From NCBI RefSeq assembly GCF_030816855.1, contig NZ_JAUSYK010000001.1, positions 2,604,001 through 2,668,000 on the forward strand: a stretch of DNA of 64,000 nucleotides. The letters are read 5' to 3'. The notes beneath the pieces were generated by a model that had not been told where the DNA came from, searched no databases, and saw only the letters and a list, made by a program, of their open reading frames with translations. Position numbers and translations under genes: made by a program. This document shows, piece by piece, positions 17,053-25,312 of the stretch. How positions within the stretch are numbered: position 1 is the first letter of the stretch; every line of letters starts with the position of its first letter. Source of the DNA: Arthrobacter sp. B3I4. Its GTDB lineage: Bacteria > Actinomycetota > Actinomycetes > Actinomycetales > Micrococcaceae.

Positions 17053-17840
17053 GTATCGTCCTTGAGCGTGCGTCCGTCCGGGTGGCGGTTGAGGGCCGGG
17101 CGGACCCCAAAGTCCTGCTCGATTCCATCTCGCTGAGCCTGCCGGAGCGCCGGATCGGCGTGATCGGGGCCAACGGTTCGGGCAAGTCCACGCTGCTGCG
17201 GCTGCTGAACGGCCTGGTGCCGCCGAGCTCCGGAACGGTCACGGTGTCCGGTTCCGACACGGTCCGGGACGTCCGCGCTGTCCGCAGGCGTGTCGGCTTC
17301 GTCTTTACCGATCCGCTGTCACAGCTGGTGATGCCGACGGGGCGCGAGGACGTGGAACTCTCGCTGCGCCGGTCGGTGCGGAACCCACGGGAACGGCGGG
17401 CCCGGGCCGAAGCGGTGCTGGACCGCTTCGGGATGCTGGGACTCGCTGACCAGAGCGTCTACGAGCTCTCCGGCGGGGAACGCCAGCTGGTGGCGCTCGC
17501 GGCGGTGCTGGCCGTCGGCCCGGACGTCCTGGTTCTGGACGAGCCGTCCACCCTGCTGGACCTGCGGAACCGGGAGCTGCTGCGGCGCACCCTCGCCGGC
17601 CTGGACCAGCAGGTCATCCTCTCCACCCACCACCTTGAACTGACCCTGGACCTTGACCGGGTGCTGGTCGTCGACGGCGGCAGGATCGCGTTCGACGGCG
17701 CCGCGGCGGCCGCCGTCGCGCATTACCGGGCGTTGTGCGCACTGCAGCCGGCTGCCGGGGCGGCGGCGGCTGCCGGGCAGCCGGCTACCGGGGAAACGGC
17801 GGCCGGGGAAACGGCGGCCGGGGAGGCGGGGCGGCCGTGA
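17049..17840 (+). CDS. bioM: Biotin ECF transporter ATPase BioM
   Basis: A 263-residue CbiO/EcfA-type ATPase that powers biotin uptake with BioN and BioY. It has Walker A GANGSGKST (about 39-47), Q-loop region FTDPLSQLVMP, signature LSGGERQLVALAAVL, Walker B VLVLDEPST and H-loop STHHLEL. It starts at GTG 17049 overlapping the bioY stop, and its stop overlaps the bioN GTG. The last 30 residues are a low-complexity Ala/Gly/Glu tail encoded partly by a 15-bp tandem repeat. Such a tail is not part of the fold. Confidence 0.93.
   Translation: MSIVLERASVRVAVEGRADPKVLLDSISLSLPERRIGVIGANGSGKSTLLRLLNGLVPPSSGTVTVSGSDTVRDVRAVRRRVGFVFTDPLSQLVMPTGREDVELSLRRSVRNPRERRARAEAVLDRFGMLGLADQSVYELSGGERQLVALAAVLAVGPDVLVLDEPSTLLDLRNRELLRRTLAGLDQQVILSTHHLELTLDLDRVLVVDGGRIAFDGAAAAAVAHYRALCALQPAAGAAAAAGQPATGETAAGETAAGEAGRP
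17788..17823 (+). repeat. 15-bp tandem repeat in the bioM tail
   Basis: The unit CCGGGGAAACGGCGG occurs twice back to back, followed by a partial third copy. It encodes a repeating GETAA pentapeptide and keeps the frame. Confidence 0.85.
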
Positions 17841-18469
17841 GGGGCCACGGCTTCCTGCTCGCGACCTACGTGCCGGGCGCCTCGCCGGTGCACCGGGCTC
17901 CGTTGTGGGTGAAGTTCCTGCTGGTGCTCGCGTGCGGCATGGCGTCCTTCCTCATCGTTGACTGGGCTGTGGCTGCCGCGGGCCTGACCCTGCTCTGCGC
18001 GGTCTACCTGTGGAGCGGCGCCGGTTTTCGCCGCCTCATCGGGGCCGTCCGGCCGGTCCTGCCGGTGCTCGCGGTGATCGGATTGTTCCAGTGGTGGCAG
18101 CTCGGCGGAGCGGTGGCAGCCCGGATTGTCCTCAACGTCCTGGTCGCCGTCGTGGCGGCATCGATTCTGACGGCCACGACGCCGGTCCAGACCCTCCTGG
18201 ATGGCGTAGCCTCGCTGGCCCGGCCCTTTCGCCGGTTCGGCGCCGACCCGGAACGCTTCGCGCTGACCATCGCGATCATGCTGCGGAGCATCCCGTTCAT
18301 TGCCGGTGCCTACGCCGACGTTCGCGACGCCGCCCGCGCCCGCGGCCTGGAGCGCAACCCCCGCGCGCTGGTCCTCCCCGTCTTCATCACCACGGTGGCC
18401 TTCGCCCGGCAGACCGGCGAAGCACTCGCGGCCCGCGGCCTCGGCGAGCCGGAGGGCCGGCAAGAATAG
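17837..18469 (+). CDS. bioN: Biotin ECF transporter transmembrane T component BioN
   Basis: A 210-residue membrane protein of the CbiQ/EcfT family that couples BioM to BioY. After three to four helices it carries the two conserved Ala-Arg-Gly coupling motifs, ARARGLERNP (about 163-172) and ALAARGLGE (about 197-205). The start is GTG 17837, overlapping the bioM stop by 4 nt. It converges with the AMP-dependent ligase gene, leaving 10 nt between stops. Confidence 0.92.
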   Translation: MRGHGFLLATYVPGASPVHRAPLWVKFLLVLACGMASFLIVDWAVAAAGLTLLCAVYLWSGAGFRRLIGAVRPVLPVLAVIGLFQWWQLGGAVAARIVLNVLVAVVAASILTATTPVQTLLDGVASLARPFRRFGADPERFALTIAIMLRSIPFIAGAYADVRDAARARGLERNPRALVLPVFITTVAFARQTGEALAARGLGEPEGRQE

Positions 18470-18479
18470 GCCCCCGGCG

Positions 18480-19880
18480 TCAGCCGAGTCGCCGGACCCG
18501 CGGGTCGCCGCCGGTAATCCACTCGAGCAGCAGCGCCCGGCTCAGCTTGCCGCGGTCGGTCAGCGGCAGCTCCGCCAGGAGGTAATAATCCAGCGGCCGT
18601 TTGTTCCGGGCCAGGACCTCCTCCACACCGGTTTTCAGTTGCGTGCAGGTCAGTCCGCCGTGGGCGGGCAGCACTGCCGCCATGACGCGCTGGCCGTGGA
18701 GCTCGTCCGCCCGGCCCGCGGCGACGGCGGCCGCGACGCCGGGAACGGAGGCCAGGGCGAGCTCCACCTCGTGCGGGTACACGCGGGTCCCGGCGGTGAG
18801 GATCATGTCCGAGCCGCGGCCCAGCAGGTGCAGCACCCCTGCGGACAGATAGCCCTGGTCCCCCACGGTGAACCAGCCGTCGAAGCTCTGAAGCGTTGCG
18901 CCGCCGTCGTCGTCACGGAGGTATCCGTCGCTGACCATGCCGCTGCGGACGCAGACGTTGCCGTCGCGCCCCTCCGGCACGGGCGCGCCGCCGTCGTCGA
19001 GAATCCGGATCTCGACGCCGGGGAACGGCTTGCCGATTCCTGTTCCGCCGGGGTCCGGGGACCGGCCCGGCGGGAGGCCGGCGCCGGCCACGAAGCTGAG
19101 CTCGGCGGCGCCGTAGTACTCGAAGATGGTCGCCTTGGGCGCCCAGCGGCGGGCAGCTTCGAGCGTCCGGGCGTCGAGCTTGGAGCCGGCGCAGATGATG
19201 CTTCGCACACCGGAGGCGTCGACGCCACCGGCCAGCCCGCGCTCGCTGAGCAGCCGGAGCATCGCGGGAACCAGGACCAGGCGGGTGATGCCGTCGTGGC
19301 TGACGGCAGCGTGGGCGTCCCCGACGTCGAACGATTCCAGGGTGTGGAACTCGGACCCGGCGTACAGGCATTCGGCCAGGGCATAGAGGTTCAGCCCGGC
19401 GGCGAGCGGACCAGGCGCGAGCGTTTTGTCGTCCGGGCGCAGGCCGAAGAACCGGACCGAGGATTCGAAGGAGAGCTGCCAGGAGCGCCGCGACCTGCTG
19501 AACGCCTTGGGCAGCGCCGTGGTGCCGGAGGTGAGTCCGATCAGGAATGGTGAGTCGGGCGGCCCGTCGGCGAGTCCACTGCCCAGGCAGCCAGCCGGCA
19601 CTGTTTCAGCAATCCGGGCGGTGAGCGCGTCCCGGAGCGGCTCCGGCCAGGAGGGGTCCAGCACGGCGCATTGCCGCTCCCCCGCGATGGCGGCAGCGAA
19701 CGCAGCCACAAAGTGCGTGGAGTTCGGTTCGGCCAGCACCGTGAGGGCCGGCGCCGCCGTCGCCAGGGACGCTGCGGCGTCCCGAAGTTCCGCCCAGCCC
19801 AGACGCTTGCCGGCCACGACGACGGCGGTATCGTCCGGGCGCTCATCGGCCCAGCGCTGAAGTCTGTCGAGGAAAGGCAT
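18480..19880 (-). CDS. AMP-dependent acyl-CoA synthetase/ligase family protein
   Basis: A 466-residue adenylate-forming enzyme. The core P-loop motif is LTSGTTALPKAF (family consensus SGTTGxPK, here Ala for Gly). FEYYGAAEL, DGWFTVGDQGYL and GRGSDMILTAGTRVYPHEVE follow, with the catalytic lysine in LTDRGKLSR near the C-terminus. It probably activates a carboxylic acid as acyl-AMP and then acyl-CoA. It is shorter than fatty-acid CoA ligases and resembles MenE-like or small-acid ligases; the substrate is unknown. ATG 19880 lies 7 nt after TAAAGT (19893-19888), a likely leaderless start. It faces bioYMN tail to tail, so a link to pimelate is possible but unproven. Confidence 0.85.
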   Translation of the reverse strand: MPFLDRLQRWADERPDDTAVVVAGKRLGWAELRDAAASLATAAPALTVLAEPNSTHFVAAFAAAIAGERQCAVLDPSWPEPLRDALTARIAETVPAGCLGSGLADGPPDSPFLIGLTSGTTALPKAFSRSRRSWQLSFESSVRFFGLRPDDKTLAPGPLAAGLNLYALAECLYAGSEFHTLESFDVGDAHAAVSHDGITRLVLVPAMLRLLSERGLAGGVDASGVRSIICAGSKLDARTLEAARRWAPKATIFEYYGAAELSFVAGAGLPPGRSPDPGGTGIGKPFPGVEIRILDDGGAPVPEGRDGNVCVRSGMVSDGYLRDDDGGATLQSFDGWFTVGDQGYLSAGVLHLLGRGSDMILTAGTRVYPHEVELALASVPGVAAAVAAGRADELHGQRVMAAVLPAHGGLTCTQLKTGVEEVLARNKRPLDYYLLAELPLTDRGKLSRALLLEWITGGDPRVRRLG

Positions 19881-19938
19881 CGGATCAACTTTACCGGCAG
19901 GCACCGCCCGCCGCACCGGGACGGGATAATGTGACTGC

Positions 19939-20823
19939 ATGAGTTTCAATGACAACGTCCAGCTGGACCCGTCCCAAGTCCAGAGCCGCGGCGGCATGGG
20001 CCGCGGCACCAAGATCGGCGGCGGCATCGGCGGCGGCATCGTGCTGCTCCTGGCCGCGCTGTTCGGCATCAATCCGCAAATGCTCGAAGGTCTGGGCGGC
20101 GCCACCCAGGACCAAACGCAGAGCCAGAGCACTGCGCCGGCGTGCAAGACCGGCGCCGACGCCGACGCCCGGCTTGAGTGCCGGATCGTGGGCACCGTCA
20201 ACAGCCTGAACGCTTTCTGGCCGGAGTACCTGGCGCAGTACGGCCGGCAGTACCCGCGGCCGAAGACCGTCCTGTTCAGCGGCGGGACCAGCACCGGCTG
20301 CGGCAGCGCGACCTCCGAGGTGGGGCCGTTCTACTGCCCGGCGGACCAGACCGCGTACTTCGACCCCGGTTTCTTCCAGGAACTCGTGGACCGGTTCGGC
20401 TCCTCCGGCGGCCCGCTCGCCCAGGAGTATGTGGTGGCGCACGAGTTCGGCCACCACATCCAGAACCTGCTCGGCACCATCGACCGGGCGCAGCAGGATC
20501 CGCAGGGCCCGGAGTCCGGCGCCGTGCGGGTGGAGTTGCAGGCGGACTGCTATGCGGGTCTGTGGGTCCGGTACGCGACCACCACCAAGGACCCCAACAC
20601 CGGCCAGCCGTTCCTGGAACCGCTGAAGACCCAGGACCTGCAGGATGCTCTGTCCGCGGCGTCCTCGGTGGGCGACGACCGGATCCAGAAGGCCGCCACC
20701 GGCCGGGTCTCACCCGAGTCCTGGACCCACGGCTCCAGCGAACAGCGGCAGAAGTGGTTCTACCAGGGCTACAAGACCGGCGACATCAACCAGTGCGACA
20801 CCTTCAAGGTCGCCACCCCGTAG
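19939..20823 (+). CDS. YpfJ-type neutral zinc metallopeptidase, membrane anchored
   Basis: A 294-residue protein. The N-terminus has a Gly-rich stretch and one membrane helix (about 27-45). The rest should be extracytoplasmic. The zinc motif HEFGHHIQ (168-175, catalytic E169) is followed by ELQADCYAG (199-207), where E199 would be the third ligand. It belongs to the putative neutral zinc metallopeptidase family (YpfJ). Substrates are unknown. Three Cys pairs could form disulfides outside the cell. ATG 19939 lies 8 nt after GATAAT, with no ribosome site, so a leaderless mRNA is likely. Confidence 0.9.
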   Translation: MSFNDNVQLDPSQVQSRGGMGRGTKIGGGIGGGIVLLLAALFGINPQMLEGLGGATQDQTQSQSTAPACKTGADADARLECRIVGTVNSLNAFWPEYLAQYGRQYPRPKTVLFSGGTSTGCGSATSEVGPFYCPADQTAYFDPGFFQELVDRFGSSGGPLAQEYVVAHEFGHHIQNLLGTIDRAQQDPQGPESGAVRVELQADCYAGLWVRYATTTKDPNTGQPFLEPLKTQDLQDALSAASSVGDDRIQKAATGRVSPESWTHGSSEQRQKWFYQGYKTGDINQCDTFKVATP

Positions 20824-20848
20824 CCCGGCGCGGAACAACCGATGAAAC

Positions 20849-20889
20849 GACGGAGGCGGGCCCGCCTCTGGGAGGTGGGCCCGCCGTCG
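20849..20889. terminator. Bidirectional stem-loop between ypfJ-like gene and sufT
   Basis: A long GC-rich stem, CGACGG-AGG-CGGGCCCGCCTC with its partner GAGGTGGGCCCGCCGTCG, with a 3-nt bulge and one G/A mismatch. It lies between convergent genes. Confidence 0.75.
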
Positions 20890-20932
20890 TCGTATCCCGA
20901 GGCCGGGGTGCTGGGACCTGGATGGTGAAGCT

Positions 20933-21265
20933 CTAGATGTTGAAGCCCAGGGCGCGCATCTGGTCGCGGCCGTCTTCGGTGATCCGCTCCGGACCCCACG
21001 GCGGCATCCATACCCAGTTCAGCCTCCACTCGTCGACGATGCCGTCCAGGGCCTGGCCAACCTGCTCCTCGATCACGTCGGTGAGCGGGCACGCTGCCGT
21101 GGTGAGGGTCATGTCGATCAGCAGGGCGCCGTCGTCATCCGAGTACTTCAGGCCGTAGAGCAAGCCCAGGTCAACGATGTTCACGCCCAGTTCCGGGTCG
21201 ATCACATCCTTGAGGGCCTCTTCGACGTCCTCGAGGCCCGTCCGGGCCGTATTGGTTTCGGTCAT
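20933..21265 (-). CDS. sufT: SufT/MIP18 family metal-sulfur cluster assembly factor
   Basis: A 110-residue DUF59/MIP18 domain protein. Family features are ALKDVIDPELGVNIVDLGLLY (about 17-37), MTLTTAACPLTDVIEEQV (about 52-69, with the conserved cysteine) and WMPPWGPERITEDGRDQMRALG. SufT proteins help mature Fe-S proteins under high demand. ATG 21265 follows the real sufC stop by 13 nt. It is the last gene of the suf transcript. Confidence 0.93.
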   Translation of the reverse strand: MTETNTARTGLEDVEEALKDVIDPELGVNIVDLGLLYGLKYSDDDGALLIDMTLTTAACPLTDVIEEQVGQALDGIVDEWRLNWVWMPPWGPERITEDGRDQMRALGFNI

Positions 21266-21278
21266 GGCGTAGTCCTAA

Positions 21279-22077
21279 CTAGGCCTGTGCTGCGGCGTCG
21301 GCGGCAGCGATGGTGGCGGCTCCGGCGCCCTGGAGGTAGCGGTCGTAGCCTTCTTCTTCGAGGCGGTCGGCCAGCTCCGGGCCGCCTTCCTCGACAACCT
21401 TGCCGTCCACGAAGACGTGCACGAATTCCGGCTTGATGTAGCGCAGGATCCGGGTGTAGTGGGTGATCAGCAGGGTGCCCATGTTGCCGCCGGACTGGGG
21501 CGCGGTTGACGCCCTCGGAGACGACCTTGAGCGCGTCGACGTCGAGGCCGGAGTCGGTCTCGTCGAGGACGGCGAACTTCGGCTTGAAGAGCTCCAGCTG
21601 GAGGATCTCCACGCGCTTCTTCTCGCCGCCGGAGAAGCCCTCGTTGACGTTGCGCTGGGTGAAGTCGGCGTCGATGCGCAGCTGCTCCATGGCGGCCTTG
21701 ACGTCCTTGGTCCAGGTGCGGAGCTTGGGGGCTTCGCCGTCGATCGCGGTTTTCGCGGTGCGCAGGAAGTTGGTCATGCTGACACCGGGAACCTCGACCG
21801 GGTACTGCATGGCCAGGAACAGGCCGGCGCGGGCGCGCTCGTCGACGCTCATCGCGAGGACGTCCTCGCCGTCGAGCGTGATGGTGCCAGCGGTGACGTT
21901 GTAGCGCGGGTGGCCGGCGATGGTGGAGGCCAGGGTGGACTTCCCGGATCCGTTCGGCCCCATGATGGCGTGCGTTTCGCCGGTCCTGATGGTCAGGCTG
22001 ACGCCCTTCAGGATTTCCTTGGTGCCCTGCTCGGTGTCAATGCTGACGTGCAGGTCCTTGATCTCAAGAGTGGACAT
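21279..22077 (-). CDS. sufC: Fe-S cluster assembly ATPase SufC (reading frame broken by one extra base)
   Basis: SufC is the ABC-type ATPase of the SufBCD scaffold. Frame 1 from ATG 22077 gives MSTLEIKDLHVSIDTEQGTK, Walker A GPNGSGKST, signature FSGGEKKRVEILQL and Walker B FAVLDETDSGLDVDALKVVSEGVNRA, then becomes nonsense. The missing end resumes in another frame as MGTLLITHYTRILRYIK (H-loop His) through DRLEEEGYDRYLQG to stop TAG at 21279. The break is at a run of four G on the plus strand (21497-21500); three would restore NRAQSGGNMGT and a 265-residue SufC. Probably a sequencing or assembly error, because the gene is usually essential and otherwise intact. GAGGAG precedes the start. Confidence 0.9.
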
Positions 22078-22155
22078 GTATCTTGTTCTCCTCTGCACCG
22101 TGCCTCCCGGCGGTGGTGCGTCTTCTGGTCGATAAGTTGTCTGGGCCGGCTGATA

Positions 22156-22181
22156 CCGGCGGGCAGTGACATGCCCGCCGG
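22156..22181 (-). promoter_or_regulatory. Intra-operon stem-loop between the Rieske gene and sufC
   Basis: A perfect 10-bp stem, CCGGCGGGCA with TGCCCGCCGG and a 6-nt loop, starts 2 nt after the Rieske stop codon. No U-tract follows. It may be a partial terminator or a 3'-end stabiliser that sets the SufC level relative to SufBD. Confidence 0.5.
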
Positions 22182-22183
22182 CC

Positions 22184-22543
22184 TCAGCCGAAGTTGGGAG
22201 CTTCCGCGCCGTTCAGGACCGTGCTGACGTCCACGTAGACGTCACCATCCTGGACGGTCACGGCGAAGACCGGGACGGGGTCGTAGGCGGGCAGCTGCAG
22301 CGGCTGGCCGCTGCGCAGGTCGAACTGGGAGCCGTGGCCCCAGCACTCGATCGTGCAGCCTTCCACCTCGCCTTCGGAGAGCGAGATGTCCGCGTGCGAG
22401 CAGGTGTCGCCGATCGCGTGGATCTCCCCCATCGAGTCCTTCACGACCGCTACCGGGTAGTCATCGATCAGGATGCGCAGGGCCTGCTTGAGCTGGATCT
22501 CACTGGCGCTGCAGACCAGTTCACCCTTTGGCTGTTCCGTCAT
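22184..22543 (-). CDS. Rieske 2Fe-2S ferredoxin-like protein of the suf operon
   Basis: A 119-residue soluble protein with one Rieske domain. Cluster ligands are C48-S-H50 in DTCSHADISLSEG and C67-W-G-H70 in CWGHGSQFDLRSG. It resembles the ferredoxin subunits of non-heme iron oxygenases, but no oxygenase is nearby. Its place between sufD and sufC is common in Actinobacteria and suggests electron supply or a redox check for cluster assembly (inference). It starts at ATG 22543, 19 nt after sufD. Confidence 0.92.
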   Translation of the reverse strand: MTEQPKGELVCSASEIQLKQALRILIDDYPVAVVKDSMGEIHAIGDTCSHADISLSEGEVEGCTIECWGHGSQFDLRSGQPLQLPAYDPVPVFAVTVQDGDVYVDVSTVLNGAEAPNFG

Positions 22544-22562
22544 GTTCGTCGTCCCGTGCCGT

Positions 22563-23849
22563 CTAGTTGTCCGTGGCGGCGAGCTCGCGCTCGACGGCGG
22601 CCGTGAGCCGGTCCTCGATCGCGGGTACCTTGATCTGCTGGATGATCTCGTTCAGGAAGCCGCGGACCACCAGGCGGCGGGCCACCTTTTCCGGAATGCC
22701 GCGGGCCATCAGGTAGAACAGGTGCTCGTCGTCGAACCGGCCGGTGGCGCTGGCGTGGCCGGCGCCGGCGATCAGGCCGGTTTCGATCTCCAGGTTGGGC
22801 ACGGAGTCGGCGCGGGCGCCGTCGGTGAGGACCAGGTTGCGGTTGGCCTCGTACGTGTCGGTGCCTTCTGCTTCCTTGCGGATCAGGACGTCGCCTACCC
22901 AGACGGTGTGCGCGTTCCGGCCCTGCAGCGCGCCCTTGTAGAGCACGTTGGACTTGCAGTTGGCGACAGCGTGGTCGACGAACAGGCGCTGCTCGAGGTG
23001 CTGGCCGGCGTCGGCGAAGTAGAGGCCGAACATTTCCGCTTCCGCGCCGGGGGCGGTGAAGCGTGCCGACGGCGTGACGCGGACCAGGTCCCCGCCGAGG
23101 CTGACGACGATGTGCTTGAACTTGGCGTCACGGCCGAGCTTCGCCTGCTGCGAGGAGGCGTGCACGGCGTCGTCGTCCCATTCCTGCAGTGAGATGACGG
23201 TGAGCTGCGCGCCGTCCTCGACGAGGATCTCGATGTTTTCCGAGACGACAGCACTGCCCTGGTGGTCCAGCACGACGACGGCCTTGGAGAACTTCTCCGC
23301 GATGATCACGACGTGCTGCGCCGACGGCGCGGGACCCTGGCCGGTGAGTACCACGTTGACCTGGCCCACGGCCTGGACCTCGGCGGGAACCGTGATGACG
23401 GTGGCCTCGGTGAAGTTTTCCCAGGCGTTGGCGGACACCCGGTCCTCCGGGATGGCGGCGGAGCCGATGCGGGCATCATCCCGGCCGACGGTTTCGATCC
23501 GGACGCTTTCCGGGCCGGTGACGGCCACGGCGGGGGCGGCGCCGGTGAGCGCCTCCGTGTGCAGGCCGCGGAGCCGCTTGAGCGGGGTGAAGCGCCAGTC
23601 CTCCTCCATGCCGGTCAGCGGCTTGAAGTCCGCCAGGTTGTAAGAGGTCAGTCGTCCCGCGCGGGAGCTGTCCGGGATGCCGACGCCGCCGCCATGCGAG
23701 TGTGCCTTGACGGCGTCGCCAGCCAGCGGGGCCTTGGACTTCGCCGAGTTCAACGGCGACAGGTTTTCGCCTTCCTCGGTGAAACCGTCAATCAGCGGCT
23801 GGGTCGACGGCGCGCCGATGCGCGCCTTTTCCGTAGTGATGTCAGTCAT
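22563..23849 (-). CDS. sufD: Fe-S cluster assembly protein SufD
   Basis: A 428-residue SufBD-family protein, part of the SufBC2D scaffold. Conserved C-terminal blocks include SNVLYKGALQGRNAHTVWVGD (about 297-317), TDGARADSVPNLEIET and GHASATGRFDDEHLFYLMARG with the invariant His of the family. The ATG at 23849 overlaps the sufB stop (TAATG), so the two are translationally coupled. The N-terminal 100 residues are variable, as usual. Confidence 0.95.
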   Translation of the reverse strand: MTDITTEKARIGAPSTQPLIDGFTEEGENLSPLNSAKSKAPLAGDAVKAHSHGGGVGIPDSSRAGRLTSYNLADFKPLTGMEEDWRFTPLKRLRGLHTEALTGAAPAVAVTGPESVRIETVGRDDARIGSAAIPEDRVSANAWENFTEATVITVPAEVQAVGQVNVVLTGQGPAPSAQHVVIIAEKFSKAVVVLDHQGSAVVSENIEILVEDGAQLTVISLQEWDDDAVHASSQQAKLGRDAKFKHIVVSLGGDLVRVTPSARFTAPGAEAEMFGLYFADAGQHLEQRLFVDHAVANCKSNVLYKGALQGRNAHTVWVGDVLIRKEAEGTDTYEANRNLVLTDGARADSVPNLEIETGLIAGAGHASATGRFDDEHLFYLMARGIPEKVARRLVVRGFLNEIIQQIKVPAIEDRLTAAVERELAATDN

Positions 23850-25312
23850 TAACCGACCGATCCTTCCATCTGCAGTTCAATCAGGCGGTTCAGCTCGAGG
23901 GCGTATTCCATCGGCAGTTCACGGGCGATCGGCTCGATGAAGCCGCGCACGATCATGGCCATGGCCTCGTCTTCACGCATGCCGCGGGACATCAGGTAGA
24001 AGAGCTGCTCTTCGCTGACCCGGGAGACGGTGGCCTCGTGGCCCATTACGACGTCGTCCTCGCGGATGTCGATGTACGGGTAGGTGTCCGAGCGGCTGAT
24101 GGTGTCCACCAGCAGCGCGTCACAGCGCACCGTGTTGGCCGAGTGCTTCGCGCCTTCCCGGACCTGGACCAGGCCGCGGTACGCGGCGCGGCCGCCGCCG
24201 CGGGCCACCGACTTGGAAATGATCGAGCTCTTGGTGTTCGGCGCGATGTGGACCATCTTGGAGCCGGTGTCCTGGTGCTGGCCCTCGCCGGCGAACGCGA
24301 TCGACAGGGTTTCACCCTTGGCTCCCTCGCCGACCAGGTAGACGGCCGGGTACTTCATGGTGACCTTGGAGCCGATGTTGCCATCGATCCACTCCATCGT
24401 GGCGCCCTCTTCGCAGATGGCGCGCTTGGTGACCAGGTTGTACACGTTGTTGGACCAGTTCTGGATGGTCGTGTAGCGGACGCGGGCACCCTTCTTCACC
24501 ACGATTTCGACGACGGCGGAGTGCAGCGAGTCGGAGGTGTAGATCGGCGCGGTGCAGCCCTCGATGTAGTGGACGTAGGAATCCTCGTCCGCGATGATCA
24601 GGGTGCGCTCGAACTGGCCCATGTTTTCCGTGTTGATGCGGAAGTACGCCTGCAGCGGGATGTCGACGTGGACGCCCTTGGGGACGTACACGAAGGACCC
24701 GCCGGACCAGACGGCCGTGTTCAGCGACGCGAATTTGTTGTCGCCCACCGGGATGATCGTGCCGAAGTACTCCTGGAAGATCTCCGGGTGCTCGCGCAGC
24801 GCCGTGTCGGTATCCAGGAAGATGACGCCCTGGGCTTCCAGGTCCTCACGGATCTGGTGGTAAACGACCTCGGACTCGTACTGGGCGGCGACGCCGGAGA
24901 CGAGGCGGCTGCGCTCGGCTTCCGGGATACCGAGCTTCTCGTACGTGTTCCGGATGTCCTCGGGCAGGTCCTCCCAGGTGGCGGCCTGCTTCTCGGTGGA
25001 ACGCACGAAGTACTTGATGTTGTCGAAGTCGATGCCGGACAGGTCCGCACCCCAGGTGGGCATGGGCTTGCGGTCGAAGTACTTCAGGCCCTTCAACCGC
25101 AGGTCCAGCATCCATTCCGGCTCGTTCTTCTTGGCCGAGATGTCACGTACGACGTCCTCATCGATGCCACGGCGGGCGTTGGCGCCGACGTCGGTCTTGT
25201 CGGCCCAGCCGTACTCGTAGGTGCCAATTCCGTGCAGCTCGGGGTTCTTTTCCAGAATCTCCGAAATCACAGTGGATTCAGCAACCTTCTTCTCTGATAG
25301 TTGGTCCGTCAT
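23849..25312 (-). CDS. sufB: Fe-S cluster assembly protein SufB
   Basis: A 487-residue scaffold subunit on which the nascent Fe-S cluster is built. Clear SufB blocks are [18 protein letters not shown] (about 87-104), [55 protein letters not shown] and [23 protein letters not shown] 25312 has AAGAAAGG upstream and overlaps the sufR stop (TGATG). It is first of the structural genes after the regulator. Confidence 0.96.
   Translation of the reverse strand: MTDQLSEKKVAESTVISEILEKNPELHGIGTYEYGWADKTDVGANARRGIDEDVVRDISAKKNEPEWMLDLRLKGLKYFDRKPMPTWGADLSGIDFDNIKYFVRSTEKQAATWEDLPEDIRNTYEKLGIPEAERSRLVSGVAAQYESEVVYHQIREDLEAQGVIFLDTDTALREHPEIFQEYFGTIIPVGDNKFASLNTAVWSGGSFVYVPKGVHVDIPLQAYFRINTENMGQFERTLIIADEDSYVHYIEGCTAPIYTSDSLHSAVVEIVVKKGARVRYTTIQNWSNNVYNLVTKRAICEEGATMEWIDGNIGSKVTMKYPAVYLVGEGAKGETLSIAFAGEGQHQDTGSKMVHIAPNTKSSIISKSVARGGGRAAYRGLVQVREGAKHSANTVRCDALLVDTISRSDTYPYIDIREDDVVMGHEATVSRVSEEQLFYLMSRGMREDEAMAMIVRGFIEPIARELPMEYALELNRLIELQMEGSVG

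Noticed and set aside
21262..21496. Shifted-frame C-terminus of sufC (Arg/Pro/His-rich)
   Set aside because: The conserved SufC end is in the other frame; the overlap of this false stop with sufT is coincidence.
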